Assembly (NCBI GenBank): GCA_905215815.1
Contig: CAJMRN010000054.1
Location: forward strand, 1 to 13,407
Length of the DNA stretch: 13,407 bases
Source: an uncultured bacterium
GTDB lineage: Bacteria > Actinomycetota > Coriobacteriia > Coriobacteriales > Coriobacteriaceae
Direction of reading: 5' to 3'
Position numbers and translations under genes: made by a program. Below the pieces are notes generated by a model. It ran no database searches, was not told where the DNA came from, and saw only the letters and a list, made by a program, of their open reading frames with translations. The stretch's first letter is position 1. The number at the start of each line of letters is the position of its first letter. Shown here piece after piece: positions 13,354 to 13,407 of this stretch.

Positions 13354-13407
13354 GGCCCGTTCGTCTAGCGGTTTAGGACGCCGCCCTCTCAAGGCGGAGA
13401 TCACCAG
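13354..13407 (+). tRNA. tRNA-Glu (anticodon CTC), 5' part
   Basis: The acceptor strand GGCCCGT is followed by TC, a D-arm (GTCT, loop with AGCGGTTTA, GGAC), G, an anticodon stem CCGCC/GGCGG with loop CTCTCAA (anticodon CTC at 13388-13390), a five-base variable loop AGATC, and ACCAG, the 5' strand of the T-stem. The T-loop and 3' acceptor strand are beyond the window edge. The anticodon and the sequence fit glutamate GAG codons, which this GC-rich genome uses heavily. Confidence 0.93.

Noticed and set aside
1..13407. CRISPR array, prophage, insertion sequence with transposase
   Set aside because: No regularly spaced repeats, no phage genes and no transposase frame were seen; the only mobile-like units are the gene-free palindromes listed above.

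Overview
The window looks like the chromosome of a GC-rich gut actinobacterium of the class Coriobacteriia, most like Collinsella. This rests on the protein sequences, the strong GC bias at third codon positions and the gene order. The species is inferred, because no 16S or other marker gene is present. Coding density is high and no transposase, phage gene or CRISPR array is visible.

Region 1 (1-3447, + strand) is a housekeeping cluster: the 3' end of a probable xseB (exonuclease VII small subunit), then tlyA (rRNA 2'-O-methyltransferase), nadK (NAD kinase) and recN (DNA repair ATPase). All three junctions overlap (TGATG, ATGA and an 11-base overlap), so this is one translationally coupled operon. 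It ends in a bidirectional terminator that lies inside a larger inverted repeat (3479-3640). A convergent RpiR-family regulator (3669-4526, - strand) shares that terminator.

Region 2 (3669-11669) is a sugar phosphotransferase (PTS) locus. The RpiR regulator is divergent from fruA, a single-chain fructose-type EII with domain order B-C-A. The intergenic space between them holds symmetric operator candidates. After a terminator and a 548-base gene-free stretch rich in palindromes come ptsH (HPr), ptsI (enzyme I) and two tandem 1-phosphofructokinase-like genes. Together they encode a whole route: PEP to EI to HPr to FruA, giving fructose 1-phosphate, then fructose 1,6-bisphosphate by FruK. Each transcription unit seems to have its own hairpin terminator (after fruA, after the first fruK, after the second fruK, and a weaker one between ptsH and ptsI).

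Region 3 (11750-13407) holds cca (tRNA nucleotidyltransferase with an HD domain) and, at the window edge, the first 54 bases of a tRNA-Glu(CTC) gene with its own promoter.

The least explained parts are non-coding: three unrelated large inverted repeats (3479-3640, 6887-6957, 7025-7250) with a probable decayed piece of the third at 10526-10555; leader structures that could hide the ptsH and fruK1 ribosome binding sites; and two FruK paralogs with unusual PfkB signatures. No clearly new multi-gene system was found.
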